DNA of 64,000 nt, taken from positions 213,628 to 277,627 of the forward strand of contig NZ_AP023363.1 in NCBI RefSeq assembly GCF_018326285.1, read 5' to 3'. This DNA comes from Mycolicibacterium sp. TY81 (GTDB lineage Bacteria; Actinomycetota; Actinomycetes; Mycobacteriales; Mycobacteriaceae). The notes under the pieces were generated by a model. The model was not told the origin of the DNA and did no database searches. It was given only the letters and a program-made list of their open reading frames with translations. Positions 26,348 through 35,444 of this stretch are shown here, one piece after another (the first letter of the stretch is position 1; each line of letters opens with the position of its first letter). Both the position numbers and the translations under genes were made by a program.

Positions 26348-28018
26348 TTGCAGGGTCGTCTCCAGGGTAGCGCCTACCCTGAACAGCTTTCAAGCGATAC
26401 GCGTTGGGATTTACAAAAACAGTCTGTGAACTGCAGTAACGCAGCAGTTTCATGGGGAAGTGACGGTCACAAGGATGCTTCTGGCGTTGTTTGCCAGGAC
26501 ATCTCAGCAGCGGCACGCTCGCACGCGGCCCCGCTGCGGCGGCCGGGCGGCGCAGCCGGCCGATCGGTGCGGCGCACGCGCCGTGGTGGCGCCCGACCGC
26601 GCGTAGTCTTCGCCGCTGGCGGCATCACGTACGAATACGCCTGCGCTCGGTCCGCGCACGCCGAGGCCCGTGACGCTCGCCGTGAGTGGATCGAACGCAC
26701 CGGTGAGGTGAGGGCGCAGACCGCGATGTGGACTAGCCGCGATGGCTGGCTGACCGAGGTAGCGGCATGGCTGGCTATCGATGGTGGTCTGGCTGAATGC
26801 GGACGTCGGCACATCAAGCCGGAGCGCGTGCTGCGTGCGGCCGTGGTGTTGGCAGCGCACGCCGACCATGCCACGGGCCGCAATTGCGCCGTCGCCAATG
26901 CCACGGTCGGCCGCGGGTCCGGCAACTCGGCGCGCACGGTCACGACCGCGCGGCAAGTGCTTGCAGCGGCGGGGCTTGCTGTCGAGGTACACCGGGGGAC
27001 CGGGTCGGTGGCCACACCCGGTTGCCGGCGGCGGCCGTCGATCTGGCACCTGATCAGTCGGCCTGAGCCGGTGGTGAAAGCTGCTGCGGGCCTCGCTGTT
27101 TGCGCACTACCGCCATCCCGTAGGGATAGGCGGATAGGTTCTGTTAGGGAGATATCACCAAGCGCGCGCGAGCACGCGCGTGGCCCAAAATCCAATCCCC
27201 CCAATAGGTCACCGAAGCGGGGCCGGCGCTTCGCGCCACGGCCCCTGCCGCTGCAACTGCTCGCCGCCGACCTCGTTGCCCACGTACGGAGCCTCGGGCA
27301 TGCGCACATCGGTCATATCTGCGATGCGCTGGCTGCGTCGGGCCTTGAGTTGTCGGCGTGGGATGGCAAGAGCTTGCGCGAAGCGCTCGATGCCGATGGG
27401 AAAGCGCGGGGTTGGGACTGGCCGAGCAGGGTCGAGCGCCCGGGGTCCCTGCTGCTGGCGCGGCTGCGGCGGCTGCCGGTGCGGCCCGCTGTTGCGTCGC
27501 AGGGAGGCGTGGCGATTGCGCGGGCGGCGCGGACGCCCTCGGTTCTGGCGCAATCGGTTGCGGACTCTCAGAAGAGCGCCCAAGCCCGGGCGCAGTGGTG
27601 CGCTGATGTCACGGCGGTAACCACTGAAGCCCAGCGGGCTCGAGTTTTACGTGCCCACCAGGCCAAGTTCGGGTCGGTGATCGATCCGGTGCGCGCGATC
27701 GCAGAAGCCGGGCGCCGCGCCAGCCGGTTGTACCCGCTGCTGCCGCTCGCCGAGGCCCTGGATCAGTGGGTCACGGACGTCATCGGCGCTCAGGCCAATG
27801 CCGCTGTGGGCGAGCACCTTTCGGCCGGCACGTCGTTGCGTGAGGACATGTTGATCAACCTGGCCACTGGCAAGTGCGACTGCGTCGTGTGCGGCGCTGC
27901 GGACGCGCCGTTGCGTCCACAGCTCCCCTGCAGGGAGATGTCCATGGTGTGTGACCTGTGCTGGCCGGTCATCGCCGCCGAGCTCGACGTGGCCAGCGGG
28001 GAGAGGATGTCGGCATGA
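26348..28018 (+). CDS. Plasmid replication-initiator-like wHTH protein
   Basis: 556 aa from TTG at 26,348, which has GAGGAGA 7 nt upstream. It is a paralogue of the protein at 40,700: shared blocks are WIERTGEVRAQTAMWTS, AAHADHATGRNCAV, the winged-helix region SARTVTTARQVLAAAGLAVE, RRPSIWHL, then GHIGHICDALAASG and a C-terminal zinc ribbon CDCVVCGAAD. Linear and theta plasmids of actinobacteria use such wHTH Rep proteins to open the origin. It overlaps dnaB by ATGA, so it could load the helicase. Rep function is inferred from architecture and neighbours. Confidence 0.6.
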   Translation: MQGRLQGSAYPEQLSSDTRWDLQKQSVNCSNAAVSWGSDGHKDASGVVCQDISAAARSHAAPLRRPGGAAGRSVRRTRRGGARPRVVFAAGGITYEYACARSAHAEARDARREWIERTGEVRAQTAMWTSRDGWLTEVAAWLAIDGGLAECGRRHIKPERVLRAAVVLAAHADHATGRNCAVANATVGRGSGNSARTVTTARQVLAAAGLAVEVHRGTGSVATPGCRRRPSIWHLISRPEPVVKAAAGLAVCALPPSRRDRRIGSVREISPSAREHARGPKSNPPNRSPKRGRRFAPRPLPLQLLAADLVAHVRSLGHAHIGHICDALAASGLELSAWDGKSLREALDADGKARGWDWPSRVERPGSLLLARLRRLPVRPAVASQGGVAIARAARTPSVLAQSVADSQKSAQARAQWCADVTAVTTEAQRARVLRAHQAKFGSVIDPVRAIAEAGRRASRLYPLLPLAEALDQWVTDVIGAQANAAVGEHLSAGTSLREDMLINLATGKCDCVVCGAADAPLRPQLPCREMSMVCDLCWPVIAAELDVASGERMSA

Positions 28019-29400
28019 CCGAGCGGGACCAGGTGCCGTCACGGGCCGGGCGCCGCGTGCCGGTGGGCGATGAGTACAGCGGTGACCGGCAGCCGCCGCA
28101 GGACCTGAGCGCCGAACAGTCGGTGTTGGGCGGGATGCTGCTGTCCAAGGATGCGATCGCCGATGTCTTGGCCAAGCTGCGCCCGGGCGACTTCTACCGG
28201 CCCAACCACGCCTCGGTGTACGAGGCGATCCTGCACCTGTACGGGCAGGGTGAACCGGCCGACGCGGTGACCGTGGCGGCCGAGCTGGATCGGCGCGGCC
28301 TACTGACCCGCGTCGGCGGAGCTCCGTACCTGCACACGTTGATCGCGACCGTGCCGACTGCGGCCAGCGCCGGCTTCTACGCCGGGATCGTCGCCGAGAA
28401 GGCGGTGTTGCGGCGCCTGGTGGAGGCCGGGACCCGGATCGTGCAGTACGGGTACGCCGGCGCCCAGGGCGCCGACATCGCCGGCGTCGTCGACCGCGCC
28501 CAGGCCGAGATGTACGGGGTGGCTGAACATCGGGAATCCGAGGACTTCAGCATCCTCGACGACCTGCTGCAACCCACTATGGACGAGCTCGATCTGATCG
28601 CGTCGGGTGGATTCAGCAAAGGAGTATCCACTGGGTATGCGGACCTCGACGAAGTCACCAATGGTCTTCAACCGGGGCAGATGATCATCGTGGCCGCGCG
28701 GCCAGGCGCGGGCAAATCAACTGTCGGACTTGACTTTATGCGGTCGTGCTCGATCCGCCAGGGGCTGCCGAGTGTGATCTTCAGCTTGGAGATGAGCAAA
28801 TCCGAAATCGTCATGCGGCTACTGAGCGCCGAGTCGGGGGTCAAGCTAGCGAAGATGCGTTCGGGGCACATGAGCGACGAGGACTGGACTCGCATGGCCA
28901 GGCGCATGGGCGAAATTAGCGAGTCACCCTTGTACATCGACGACTCGCCGAATCTGACCATGATGGAAATTCGCGCTAAAGCGCGGCGACTCAAGCAGAA
29001 AGTTGACCTGCGATTAGTGGTGATCGACTACCTGCAGTTGATGAGCTCGGGCAAGAAATTCGAAAGTCGTCAGCAAGAAGTATCAGAATTCTCTCGCTCC
29101 ATTAAACTGCTAGCAAAGGAACTAGAACTGCCGGTAGTGGCTATCAGCCAACTCAACCGCGGACCTGAACAGCGGACCGACAAACGGCCACAAGTTTCCG
29201 ACCTACGCGAAAGCGGCAGCTTGGAACAGGACTGTGACATGGTAATGCTTCTACATCGCCCCGATGGGTTTGATCGCGACGACCCCCGGGCCGGTGAAGC
29301 CGATCTAATTCTCGGCAAACATCGAAATGGACCGACTGCCACCATTACTCTCGCACATCAACTTGACCGCTGCCGATTTGTTGATATGGCCCGCGGATAA
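28015..29400 (+). CDS. dnaB: Replicative DNA helicase DnaB
   Basis: 461 aa from ATG at 28,015 (ATGA overlap with the Rep-like gene). The N-terminal DnaB domain is typical: LSAEQSVLGGMLLSKDAIADV and a following primase-contact helix bundle. The RecA-like core has Walker A AARPGAGKST (about 228-237), Walker B LVVIDYLQLM, and the DnaB motif SQLNRGPEQR with DLRESGSLEQDCD. Length is normal for an intein-free DnaB. Ring helicase unwinding the lagging-strand template; a plasmid-encoded copy next to Rep implies independent loading. The last 350 bp are less GC-rich than the rest, which may mark recombination. Confidence 0.96.
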   Translation: MTERDQVPSRAGRRVPVGDEYSGDRQPPQDLSAEQSVLGGMLLSKDAIADVLAKLRPGDFYRPNHASVYEAILHLYGQGEPADAVTVAAELDRRGLLTRVGGAPYLHTLIATVPTAASAGFYAGIVAEKAVLRRLVEAGTRIVQYGYAGAQGADIAGVVDRAQAEMYGVAEHRESEDFSILDDLLQPTMDELDLIASGGFSKGVSTGYADLDEVTNGLQPGQMIIVAARPGAGKSTVGLDFMRSCSIRQGLPSVIFSLEMSKSEIVMRLLSAESGVKLAKMRSGHMSDEDWTRMARRMGEISESPLYIDDSPNLTMMEIRAKARRLKQKVDLRLVVIDYLQLMSSGKKFESRQQEVSEFSRSIKLLAKELELPVVAISQLNRGPEQRTDKRPQVSDLRESGSLEQDCDMVMLLHRPDGFDRDDPRAGEADLILGKHRNGPTATITLAHQLDRCRFVDMARG

Positions 29401-29556
29401 TTTTCACGACGGGCGATTTCGGCGACTGTTTGCGCCGCCGAAAGAATTGTGCGTACGGCTTGTACTATATCGCGAATGCAGGAATTGTAAAAGGCTGGAT
29501 CGTCGCAGCGTGTCAGCACGCCAGTCAAGGGCGGGCTAGGGAACCCCGTATCCCGA

Positions 29557-29569
29557 TACAGTGCGATGC
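29557..29569 (+). promoter_or_regulatory. GATACAGT -10 element, leaderless-type promoter
   Basis: TACAGT at 29,557-29,562 lies 7 nt before the ATG at 29,570, the spacing of a leaderless mycobacterial transcript. The same GATACAGT occurs at 32,793-32,800 and 39,653-39,660. No clear Shine-Dalgarno precedes this ATG, which supports leaderless initiation. The 29,401-29,556 stretch otherwise shows no gene. Confidence 0.45.
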
Positions 29570-30487
29570 ATGCCCGCGAGGTCCAACCCGTTTCAGGACA
29601 TGGTGGCGCTACTGACGCAAGTCATGCGCGAAGACGAGTCCATCACCGTGACGCCGTCGGCGATGCTGCCTGACGTCGTCACGGGGGAACTGCGCGAAGT
29701 CGACATACTCGTGGAGACCATCGTCGCGGGCCACAAGGTGAACGTAGGTATCGAGTGCCGCGCCCACAAGCGGCCCCAGGCGGTTACCTGGGTGGAGTCC
29801 GTCCGCAGCTCGCACGCCGACCTACCTGTGCATCTGAGTGTGCTGGTGTCCGAGAGCGGCTTCTACAAGCCCGCAGTGGAGAAGGCCCGGCACTACGGCA
29901 TGCGGACCATCACCCCGGGGGAGGTCACACCGGGTTTCGTCGGAGCCGTAGTCAACGCGTTGGACAAGGTGGTGACCAAGAGGGCGCATTTCCGGGTCAA
30001 GGCCGCCTGGCTGGTGATCCGGATGGAAGACGGGGAACAGCCCTGGGTCGAAGCATTTCCCGACGCACCGGTGTTCGCGCACGACGGAACCGAAATCGAC
30101 AACGTCGGGTTCATCCTGAAAGGGCTCGTCGAAGACAACCCTAGGCAACGCGCCCACCTCCAAACCGCCACCGACAAAGACAAATACATGAGGATCCACA
30201 CGAACGGACCGACCTATGACGGCCAGCCGGTCTGCATCATCCCTGTGCTGGAAGGTGAGGCAATGCCACCTGCCCCGATCGTCGGGGTGCATATCGAGGG
30301 GCCGGTCGCGCTCGACCTCATCGAAATACCCCTGATCCACGGCGACTATGACGGGACGCCATACTCGACCGGTTCGATCGAGCATGACGGCATGCGCGTG
30401 TCTGTCGTGGCGACCGAAAGTGGCGACGGGCCCGCAAAATGGGCCGGTAGTGTCACCGAACCCGGCGGACGCCAAGAGTTTTTCTGA
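29570..30487 (+). CDS. Restriction-endonuclease-like (PD-(D/E)XK) protein
   Basis: 305 aa from ATG at 29,570. The N-terminal 130 residues match Mrr/restriction-type folds: an N-terminal helix QDMVALLTQV, VDILVE supplying the Asp, VGIECRAHKR supplying the Glu and Lys, then the helix-strand FYKPAVEKARHYG. The E-x-K spacing is slightly altered (ECRAHK). The C-terminal 170 residues form an unrecognised beta-rich domain, perhaps specificity. No methyltransferase lies next to it. A role in defence or in DNA processing at the plasmid is possible. Confidence 0.65.
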   Translation: MPARSNPFQDMVALLTQVMREDESITVTPSAMLPDVVTGELREVDILVETIVAGHKVNVGIECRAHKRPQAVTWVESVRSSHADLPVHLSVLVSESGFYKPAVEKARHYGMRTITPGEVTPGFVGAVVNALDKVVTKRAHFRVKAAWLVIRMEDGEQPWVEAFPDAPVFAHDGTEIDNVGFILKGLVEDNPRQRAHLQTATDKDKYMRIHTNGPTYDGQPVCIIPVLEGEAMPPAPIVGVHIEGPVALDLIEIPLIHGDYDGTPYSTGSIEHDGMRVSVVATESGDGPAKWAGSVTEPGGRQEFF

Positions 30488-30554
30488 GCGCTCGGACCCG
30501 CGTCCCGCGGGCCAATCCCACACATCACCAGGCAAACCGGGCACACTGAATCGC

Positions 30555-32303
30555 GTGCTTCTCACGGACCTCGCGGAAGTGACCCCGGACGACCTGGACA
30601 GGCTCGGCATCTCGACGCCGCCTGCCCTGGCCGGAGCGACCATCGCGATGTGGAGGACATCGGACAAGGCCAAGTGGCATTGGGTCGATGAGCGCTCGCG
30701 CTGCAAGCATCTGCCGGACGGCCGATACGGGCCCCGCCGGAGGCCCGTTGTCCCGCAGCAGATTCCGGTGCTGGGCTTCGATCTGAGCCGGACGGCCCTG
30801 TGCTCCCAGTGCGCCGACCGCATTGCACTGACTGCGCCGGCCGAGGCCTTCATCACCATCGCTGCGGCGTTGCTGCGGTCGGCGCGCTGGCTGGAGCAAG
30901 GCCGCGCCGGCGCGGCGGCCGGGTCCTGGTCATGGTTGGCCTTCGCCCGATGGAAGGCCAACCGGCCGCTCACCGGCCAGGCCTGGGATGATGCGCTACG
31001 ACAGGTTCGCGGCAAGAACTGGGCTGGTGCGGCATTGACGCTGCGGGGTCTGGTCGCGGATTTCCGCGCCGAGGCAGACGAAGTGACCCGTGCTTGCATT
31101 GACAGCATCGCCGAGAACCCTGCGCGGGCATCTCAGATCGAGCGGGCGATCCGGATGGTCGAGACCGATAGCCCGGCTCGCGAAGAGTCCGATCGAGTCC
31201 TCGTGATTTCCGGGTGCCGCGTGCGCGCCGATGACCCGTGGGCCCATAGCCAGCCGTATTCGCAGAGCTCACCGTGGGAAGTTGTTGCGTCGGCGTGGCG
31301 ACAGTCCGGGCCGGCCGCCCGTGGGCACCAGGTGCTGTTGGAGGCACTGTGCGGCTACCTCGATGATCAGTTCCCGCACGTACACGACCTTGCCGCCCTT
31401 GCGGGTTGCCTGGTCCAGAGCCCGGCGTATGAGCCCGGCGAGTGTCTGCAGAGTTGGGCGTGGCGATCGGCGCAGGCCCACCGCCGCGCGGTGGTGTCGG
31501 CGTGGTTGTCCCGGTTGGACCTGGCCCTTGATGGCATCGCCTCGGCGAATCGGGACCCCGCAGTTGACTGCACACACCTGGTGGCGGTGCCGTTCTGGCC
31601 GCCTGTTCACGATGGGCTGGAGTCAGTGGCCTATCTATCGCAATTCGATGTTGTCGCAGGGCCTTTCAAACAGCGCAGTGAGTACTTCGCGAAGCCCTCC
31701 GTTGCGGTGTTGCGGGTACCGGAGTGGGCAGCGCAGCATGCCGAGCAGCTGCGCCGGCCCTTGCGGACGGTGGCCATCGACGACGAGGCGGTCCAGGCGA
31801 CCCAGTTGGCTCGTGCGGAGGGCATTGCCGTCATGGCCAGTGAATTCGGTCGGCCACGCAAGCCGTCCCAGCGAGTGCAAGAGTCGCGGGCAGAGATGGG
31901 CGCAGACGTGCACCCTTACCCCGAATACAGGTACATGCGGCGGCCGTTGGCGCCGGGGGCAGCGCCACCGAATCAGCTTGGCGCGCACGGTGGCGGAGTC
32001 GAGTGGACGTACTGGCGTGTGCAACAGGCTCTCGGCCGGGGAGCAGTATTCGTCTACGGCACGGATGATCTCGAATTGCTGAGCCTCGCCTGCACAAAGG
32101 GGCGGTGGCGCCCGCAGGTGACATTGGCCGTCGAGTTGCAGACCGGGTGCCGGCGGCACCGAGACCAAGGGCCGCATGTGTGCGAGGTCGATGGACATCT
32201 CTCGACAGTGAACCCCGATGGGGCGCTCGGTTTTACTCCCGACGAACTCGAAGACCCTGTGCCGATTCCCGCGGCCTACATCGCCGGGCTCACCTTTCGG
32301 TAG
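30555..32303 (+). CDS. Large hypothetical protein with a Cys/His cluster
   Basis: 582 aa from GTG at 30,555; the upstream extension in frame overlaps the nuclease gene and looks non-coding. A zinc-like cluster lies at about 48-90 (RCKHLPDGRYG and LCSQCADR). The middle is helical with many Trp, the C-terminus beta-rich with CRRHRDQGPHVC. No signal or membrane helix. Not recognised as any family. It follows the nuclease by 67 bp and converges on a small membrane-protein gene with which its 3' end overlaps by 14 bp. Confidence 0.6.
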   Translation: MLLTDLAEVTPDDLDRLGISTPPALAGATIAMWRTSDKAKWHWVDERSRCKHLPDGRYGPRRRPVVPQQIPVLGFDLSRTALCSQCADRIALTAPAEAFITIAAALLRSARWLEQGRAGAAAGSWSWLAFARWKANRPLTGQAWDDALRQVRGKNWAGAALTLRGLVADFRAEADEVTRACIDSIAENPARASQIERAIRMVETDSPAREESDRVLVISGCRVRADDPWAHSQPYSQSSPWEVVASAWRQSGPAARGHQVLLEALCGYLDDQFPHVHDLAALAGCLVQSPAYEPGECLQSWAWRSAQAHRRAVVSAWLSRLDLALDGIASANRDPAVDCTHLVAVPFWPPVHDGLESVAYLSQFDVVAGPFKQRSEYFAKPSVAVLRVPEWAAQHAEQLRRPLRTVAIDDEAVQATQLARAEGIAVMASEFGRPRKPSQRVQESRAEMGADVHPYPEYRYMRRPLAPGAAPPNQLGAHGGGVEWTYWRVQQALGRGAVFVYGTDDLELLSLACTKGRWRPQVTLAVELQTGCRRHRDQGPHVCEVDGHLSTVNPDGALGFTPDELEDPVPIPAAYIAGLTFR

Positions 32304-32640
32304 ACCCGGATCCGGCCGGGCCCGACGTGCGGGGACCTGACGGCCGTTCCGTAGCCGACGTCGCCTCGTCAGCGCCGAGCCTCTCGTCGCCGGCGGCGTT
32401 GCGGCTGGCGTCGTGCGCTTGAGTTCGGGCAGCTCTGCGCCGCCGCTTGACCCACAACCAAATGCCCGCAATCACTGCGACTGCCACGATGACGCCGTAG
32501 AACTTGTAGCCGAAGTGATGACCGGCCCCGCTCAGGACCGAATTCCAGAGCCGTTCGAGCGACTTCTCGACAAAGCCCTCCAGCCCGCCGGAATGCCCGG
32601 TCGCCAAGAAATGGCTGCTGACGCTGATGGTGTGGGTCAT
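32290..32640 (-). CDS. Small single-pass membrane protein
   Basis: 116 aa, ATG at 32,640 with GAAAGG upstream on the minus strand. One transmembrane helix, VIVAVAVIAGIWLWV (about 50-64), is followed by RRRRAAR, giving a cytoplasmic C-terminus by the positive-inside rule. The C-terminal tail is polar and disordered. It is read away from a divergent promoter containing a 23-bp operator (32,756-32,778) shared with the sirtuin gene. Function unknown. Confidence 0.55.
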   Translation of the reverse strand: MTHTISVSSHFLATGHSGGLEGFVEKSLERLWNSVLSGAGHHFGYKFYGVIVAVAVIAGIWLWVKRRRRAARTQAHDASRNAAGDERLGADEATSATERPSGPRTSGPAGSGSTER

Positions 32641-32755
32641 TGCGGTGGGACCTTTCGTTGTCAGTGGTGTGCTGCATGGCGCCGATCAGCAGGTCGCTGA
32701 AGGGGTGGAGTCCGGGAGTGATCCGCGGCGATCTGCGGCGGCGCATCCAACCCAC

Positions 32756-32778
32756 ACTGTAGCAGTCATTACTACAGT
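32756..32778. promoter_or_regulatory. 23-bp operator palindrome, copy 1
   Basis: Dyad with arms ACTGTAG and CTACAGT separated by 9 bp. Its reverse complement equals the copy at 35,377-35,399 at 22 of 23 positions. It lies between divergent genes, about 17 bp upstream of the TACAGT -10 (32,795-32,800) of the small HTH gene, so a bound protein would block RNA polymerase. Confidence 0.75.
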
Positions 32779-32806
32779 AGTGATGCATTGCTGATACAGT
32801 TCACTG

Positions 32807-33019
32807 GTGACCGCTCGTGGGGTGATACCGCCCGCCGAAGAAAAGCGCCTTCGCGCAGCTGCGGCCGCCGCGACGGCTGCAGCCGACGCGTTCAAAGAGG
32901 CAGTGCATGCCGCGTGGCGGGTCGGTGGATCAGTACGGGAGATCGCTGTAGTCGCCGGTAAATCTCCACGCACCATCCAGAACTGGGTAGAGGGCGTACC
33001 GCGTGACAGCGACGCCTAA
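32807..33019 (+). CDS. Small HTH protein, candidate regulator
   Basis: 70 aa from GTG at 32,807, 6 nt after a GATACAGT -10 element, so probably leaderless. Residues 40-62 give an HTH: GSVREIAVVAGKSPRTIQNW. The first 35 residues form an Ala-rich amphipathic helix suitable for dimerisation. It lies next to the 23-bp operator, and autoregulation plus control of the sirtuin gene 2.5 kb away is a reasonable model. It ends in a 270-bp stretch (33,020-33,292) that holds no convincing gene. Confidence 0.55.
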   Translation: MTARGVIPPAEEKRLRAAAAAATAAADAFKEAVHAAWRVGGSVREIAVVAGKSPRTIQNWVEGVPRDSDA

Positions 33020-33292
33020 ATAGGCGCGTCACCAGGTTTCATCACCCACGCCACCGCGAGCGTGGCGATCCGCGAGAATGCGGCATCGACGGTGCGGTTT
33101 CCGTTGCACAACAACTGATCTCGTCGCCTCAACAATTCCGCGGCGAGCAGCGAGTACGCGCCGTTGAGCGGACAAGTGCAGCTTTCCCTCACATAAAATT
33201 GGACGTTGAACGTCGGCGGGCCAGCCGTCGCGCAGCCCCGGCGAGAGTGCGGGCGGCGCCCCTCGTCGACCGGAAACGGAAGGTTTTGCGCT

Positions 33293-34585
33293 GTGACCCG
33301 ATTCGCGATCAGCAGTGTTCGGGAAGGACCGCGCGATCTGTGCGACCAGCTGCCCGTCACTGCCCGGACTGTCGATGTTCGCAATGGTCCGGACGGTCAA
33401 ACCTACTTCTGCGCTCGCCTCGACAAGCCCATCAAGTACCACACGGACACCGCTCTGGTGAGTGGAACGTCTGCTCATCGCAACGGGGCTGACGAAGCGG
33501 GCTACTACGTGTGGGTCAGGGACATCGTCATGAGGTCAAGTGATCCAACAGCCCAGCCGCACTACGGAATGCAGAGTTTCCCGGTGGAGGTCGCGTACGT
33601 CACCGACCCCAGCTACAACGCCGATGAACACCTTGACTTCGGCAAGATTCTGCCTGTGGCCGCGGCCGAGATCGACGGGTTGGACGAGGAAAGCACTCTG
33701 CTGTTCGAACGGCCGTCGCTCGCTGAATTGGAGGCACTGGCCAAGCCGAGCGCCGCGGTGAACGGGGTGGGCGATCCTGACGCGGAGGGCTCTGGCGTCG
33801 CGGAGCTGAGCGCGCCGGTGTCGGCGGCCGGCGAGGCTCTACCGGAACCGGTTGCCGACTTCGAACAGACAGTGGTCGGTATTCCGATCCCGGATCATCT
33901 GCCAGCCCCTGCGCTGCCCGCTTCCCGGCCCGTTGAGATTCCGGTTGCCCCGTCCCCGCCGGCACCGTTGGCGTCTTACGGTACGGCGCGCCACCGGCGC
34001 TACCAGAGCACGCGTTCATCGAAGAGGCGGCTGGTGGTGTCCGCTGTTGGGGTCGCTCTCGTCATCCTTGTCGCCATCATCGCCTGGAGGGCGCTGACCG
34101 AGGCCGGCGACGGCGGTGGCTCGATCTCGGCGCCGGCCGCCGCGAGCCTGACGCCGTCGGCGTCTGACGTGCAAGCCCTGAAAGCGACTGTCCCGAAGGG
34201 GTACTCGGACAACAGCTGCCATGAGCCACCGGCGGCAACCGATCCGTCGTTGACCTGTGGCCCGAACGCTGATGCTGGTGGGCCGCAGTCAGCGACCTAC
34301 ACCCGCTTTCCTGACCCGGCCTCCCTGGACCGCGCCTTTGCCAGCGCCATCGCGCCGTTCGATCGTGTGCCGTGTCCCGGAAATCTGCAGTCGCCTGGGC
34401 CGTGGCGCCGAGGGCCTGCGCCGAACAGGGTTGAGGGCAACCTGTTCTGCGGGAACCGCGATGGCCACGCCGTCGTCGTGTGGACCAACCAGCCCCGATC
34501 GTTGCTGTACGTCGCAGAAGCCGGTGAGCAACTTGCTGCGCCCACGCTCGATCAGCTCTACACGTGGTGGGCAGCACACGCCTAA
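33293..34585 (+). CDS. Single-pass membrane protein with extracytoplasmic C-terminal domain
   Basis: 430 aa from GTG at 33,293 with GGAAGG upstream. The cytoplasmic part (about 1-245) contains a mixed domain and a Pro/Ala-rich linker. RSSKRRLVVSAVGVALVILV starts one transmembrane helix (about 251-270). The C-terminal about 150 residues hold four Cys (NSCHEPP, LTCGPN, VPCPGN, LFCGNR), likely two disulfides, as in the sensor domains of mycobacterial membrane regulators. No kinase domain is present. Function unknown; a surface or sensing role is inferred from topology. Confidence 0.6.
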   Translation: MTRFAISSVREGPRDLCDQLPVTARTVDVRNGPDGQTYFCARLDKPIKYHTDTALVSGTSAHRNGADEAGYYVWVRDIVMRSSDPTAQPHYGMQSFPVEVAYVTDPSYNADEHLDFGKILPVAAAEIDGLDEESTLLFERPSLAELEALAKPSAAVNGVGDPDAEGSGVAELSAPVSAAGEALPEPVADFEQTVVGIPIPDHLPAPALPASRPVEIPVAPSPPAPLASYGTARHRRYQSTRSSKRRLVVSAVGVALVILVAIIAWRALTEAGDGGGSISAPAAASLTPSASDVQALKATVPKGYSDNSCHEPPAATDPSLTCGPNADAGGPQSATYTRFPDPASLDRAFASAIAPFDRVPCPGNLQSPGPWRRGPAPNRVEGNLFCGNRDGHAVVVWTNQPRSLLYVAEAGEQLAAPTLDQLYTWWAAHA

Positions 34586-34637
34586 GCGTTCGTCCATCTA
34601 TCCGAATCATCAACCCCGGGAAGGGAAAACCATCACC

Positions 34638-34856
34638 GTGAGCAACAATGTGGACCTACAGAACCTTCTCGGGATCAGTGACAGCGGCGACGATCTGCGC
34701 GGGCTACCAGAGATGCTCGACAGGAGCGACCCGTGCGACAGCGCGGCGTGCGCACGGTCGGGCGACGGTGGGAACGGTTTCCGCTCAGTGCTTGTCGGGC
34801 GCGGGGGATGGGGCAAGTCGCCGATCATCGTAGGAATCGGCGGTGTCTCAGGATGA
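34638..34856 (+). CDS. Small hypothetical protein
   Basis: 72 aa. GTG at 34,638 is preceded by GGAAGG about 13 nt upstream. It has acidic N-terminal LQNLLGISDSGDDLRGLPEM and a Gly-rich C-terminus GRGGWGKSPIIVG that superficially resembles a P-loop but is too short for an ATPase. ATGA overlap with the next gene supports translation. Confidence 0.45.
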   Translation: MSNNVDLQNLLGISDSGDDLRGLPEMLDRSDPCDSAACARSGDGGNGFRSVLVGRGGWGKSPIIVGIGGVSG

Positions 34857-35383
34857 ACGCCGGCGGGCGGGTTTCGGTGGCAAGTGTGGCGTCGACGCCG
34901 ATACTGCTTCGCGCTGACGAGGGCGTCCCGGTGCGGGCATGTCTGATCGTCGATTGGTCTGACGATTTCTCGCGGGAACATCCAACTGGTGACGTCAGCG
35001 ACGAGGTCGTGGCCCGACTGTTGCGCGACGGCTGGGCGGTGATGCTTGCCGATCCGGGCCAGCAGTGCCCACTGGCGGCGGGCTATCAGGCCCATCTTGA
35101 TGATGTGGCGGTCAGTATCACCGGCCCGGGCGATCCGCCAAGTTTCCAACTGGCGAACCTTCCCGTGTACTCGGAGAGCTCCGAAGCGGAGTGGGCTGAC
35201 GTGGTGATCGCTCAAGGCCTGGTGCGGATCATCGGTGGGAATCTTGGTTTCGCTGCGTCGAAACGTCCACTGCTGGAGGTGTTTCAGAGCGCCATCCTGC
35301 ATGGGCGCCTTGTGGTCGCCGACGTGCGTTGCACCCATGGCCTGCGGCAGCGCCCGGCGGCGCCGGACCGCCACACACTGTAG
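34853..35383 (+). CDS. Hypothetical protein upstream of the sirtuin gene
   Basis: 176 aa from ATG at 34,853 (ATGA overlap). A mixed alpha/beta protein with segments CLIVDWSDDF, GWAVMLADPG and VVIAQGLVRIIGGNLGF. No membrane segment or known motif. The stop codon lies inside the second copy of the 23-bp operator, so transcription from upstream passes through the sirtuin promoter. Confidence 0.5.
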   Translation: MNAGGRVSVASVASTPILLRADEGVPVRACLIVDWSDDFSREHPTGDVSDEVVARLLRDGWAVMLADPGQQCPLAAGYQAHLDDVAVSITGPGDPPSFQLANLPVYSESSEAEWADVVIAQGLVRIIGGNLGFAASKRPLLEVFQSAILHGRLVVADVRCTHGLRQRPAAPDRHTL

Positions 35384-35399
35384 TAATTACTGCTACAGT
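35377..35399. promoter_or_regulatory. 23-bp operator palindrome, copy 2
   Basis: Arms ACTGTAG and CTACAGT with a 9-bp centre, nearly identical to copy 1 in reverse orientation. It is 46 bp upstream of the sirtuin ATG and includes a TACAGT that can act as -10. It overlaps the stop of the preceding gene. Two almost identical 23-mers 2.6 kb apart are unlikely by chance. Confidence 0.75.
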
Positions 35400-35444
35400 T
35401 GGGGCGACTCGGCGCGACGGTAGCAGGCGAATCCGAAGGAAACG

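Noticed and set aside
29822..31108. A 428-codon minus-strand frame
   Set aside because: It is antisense to two well-supported plus-strand genes, a common effect of high GC.
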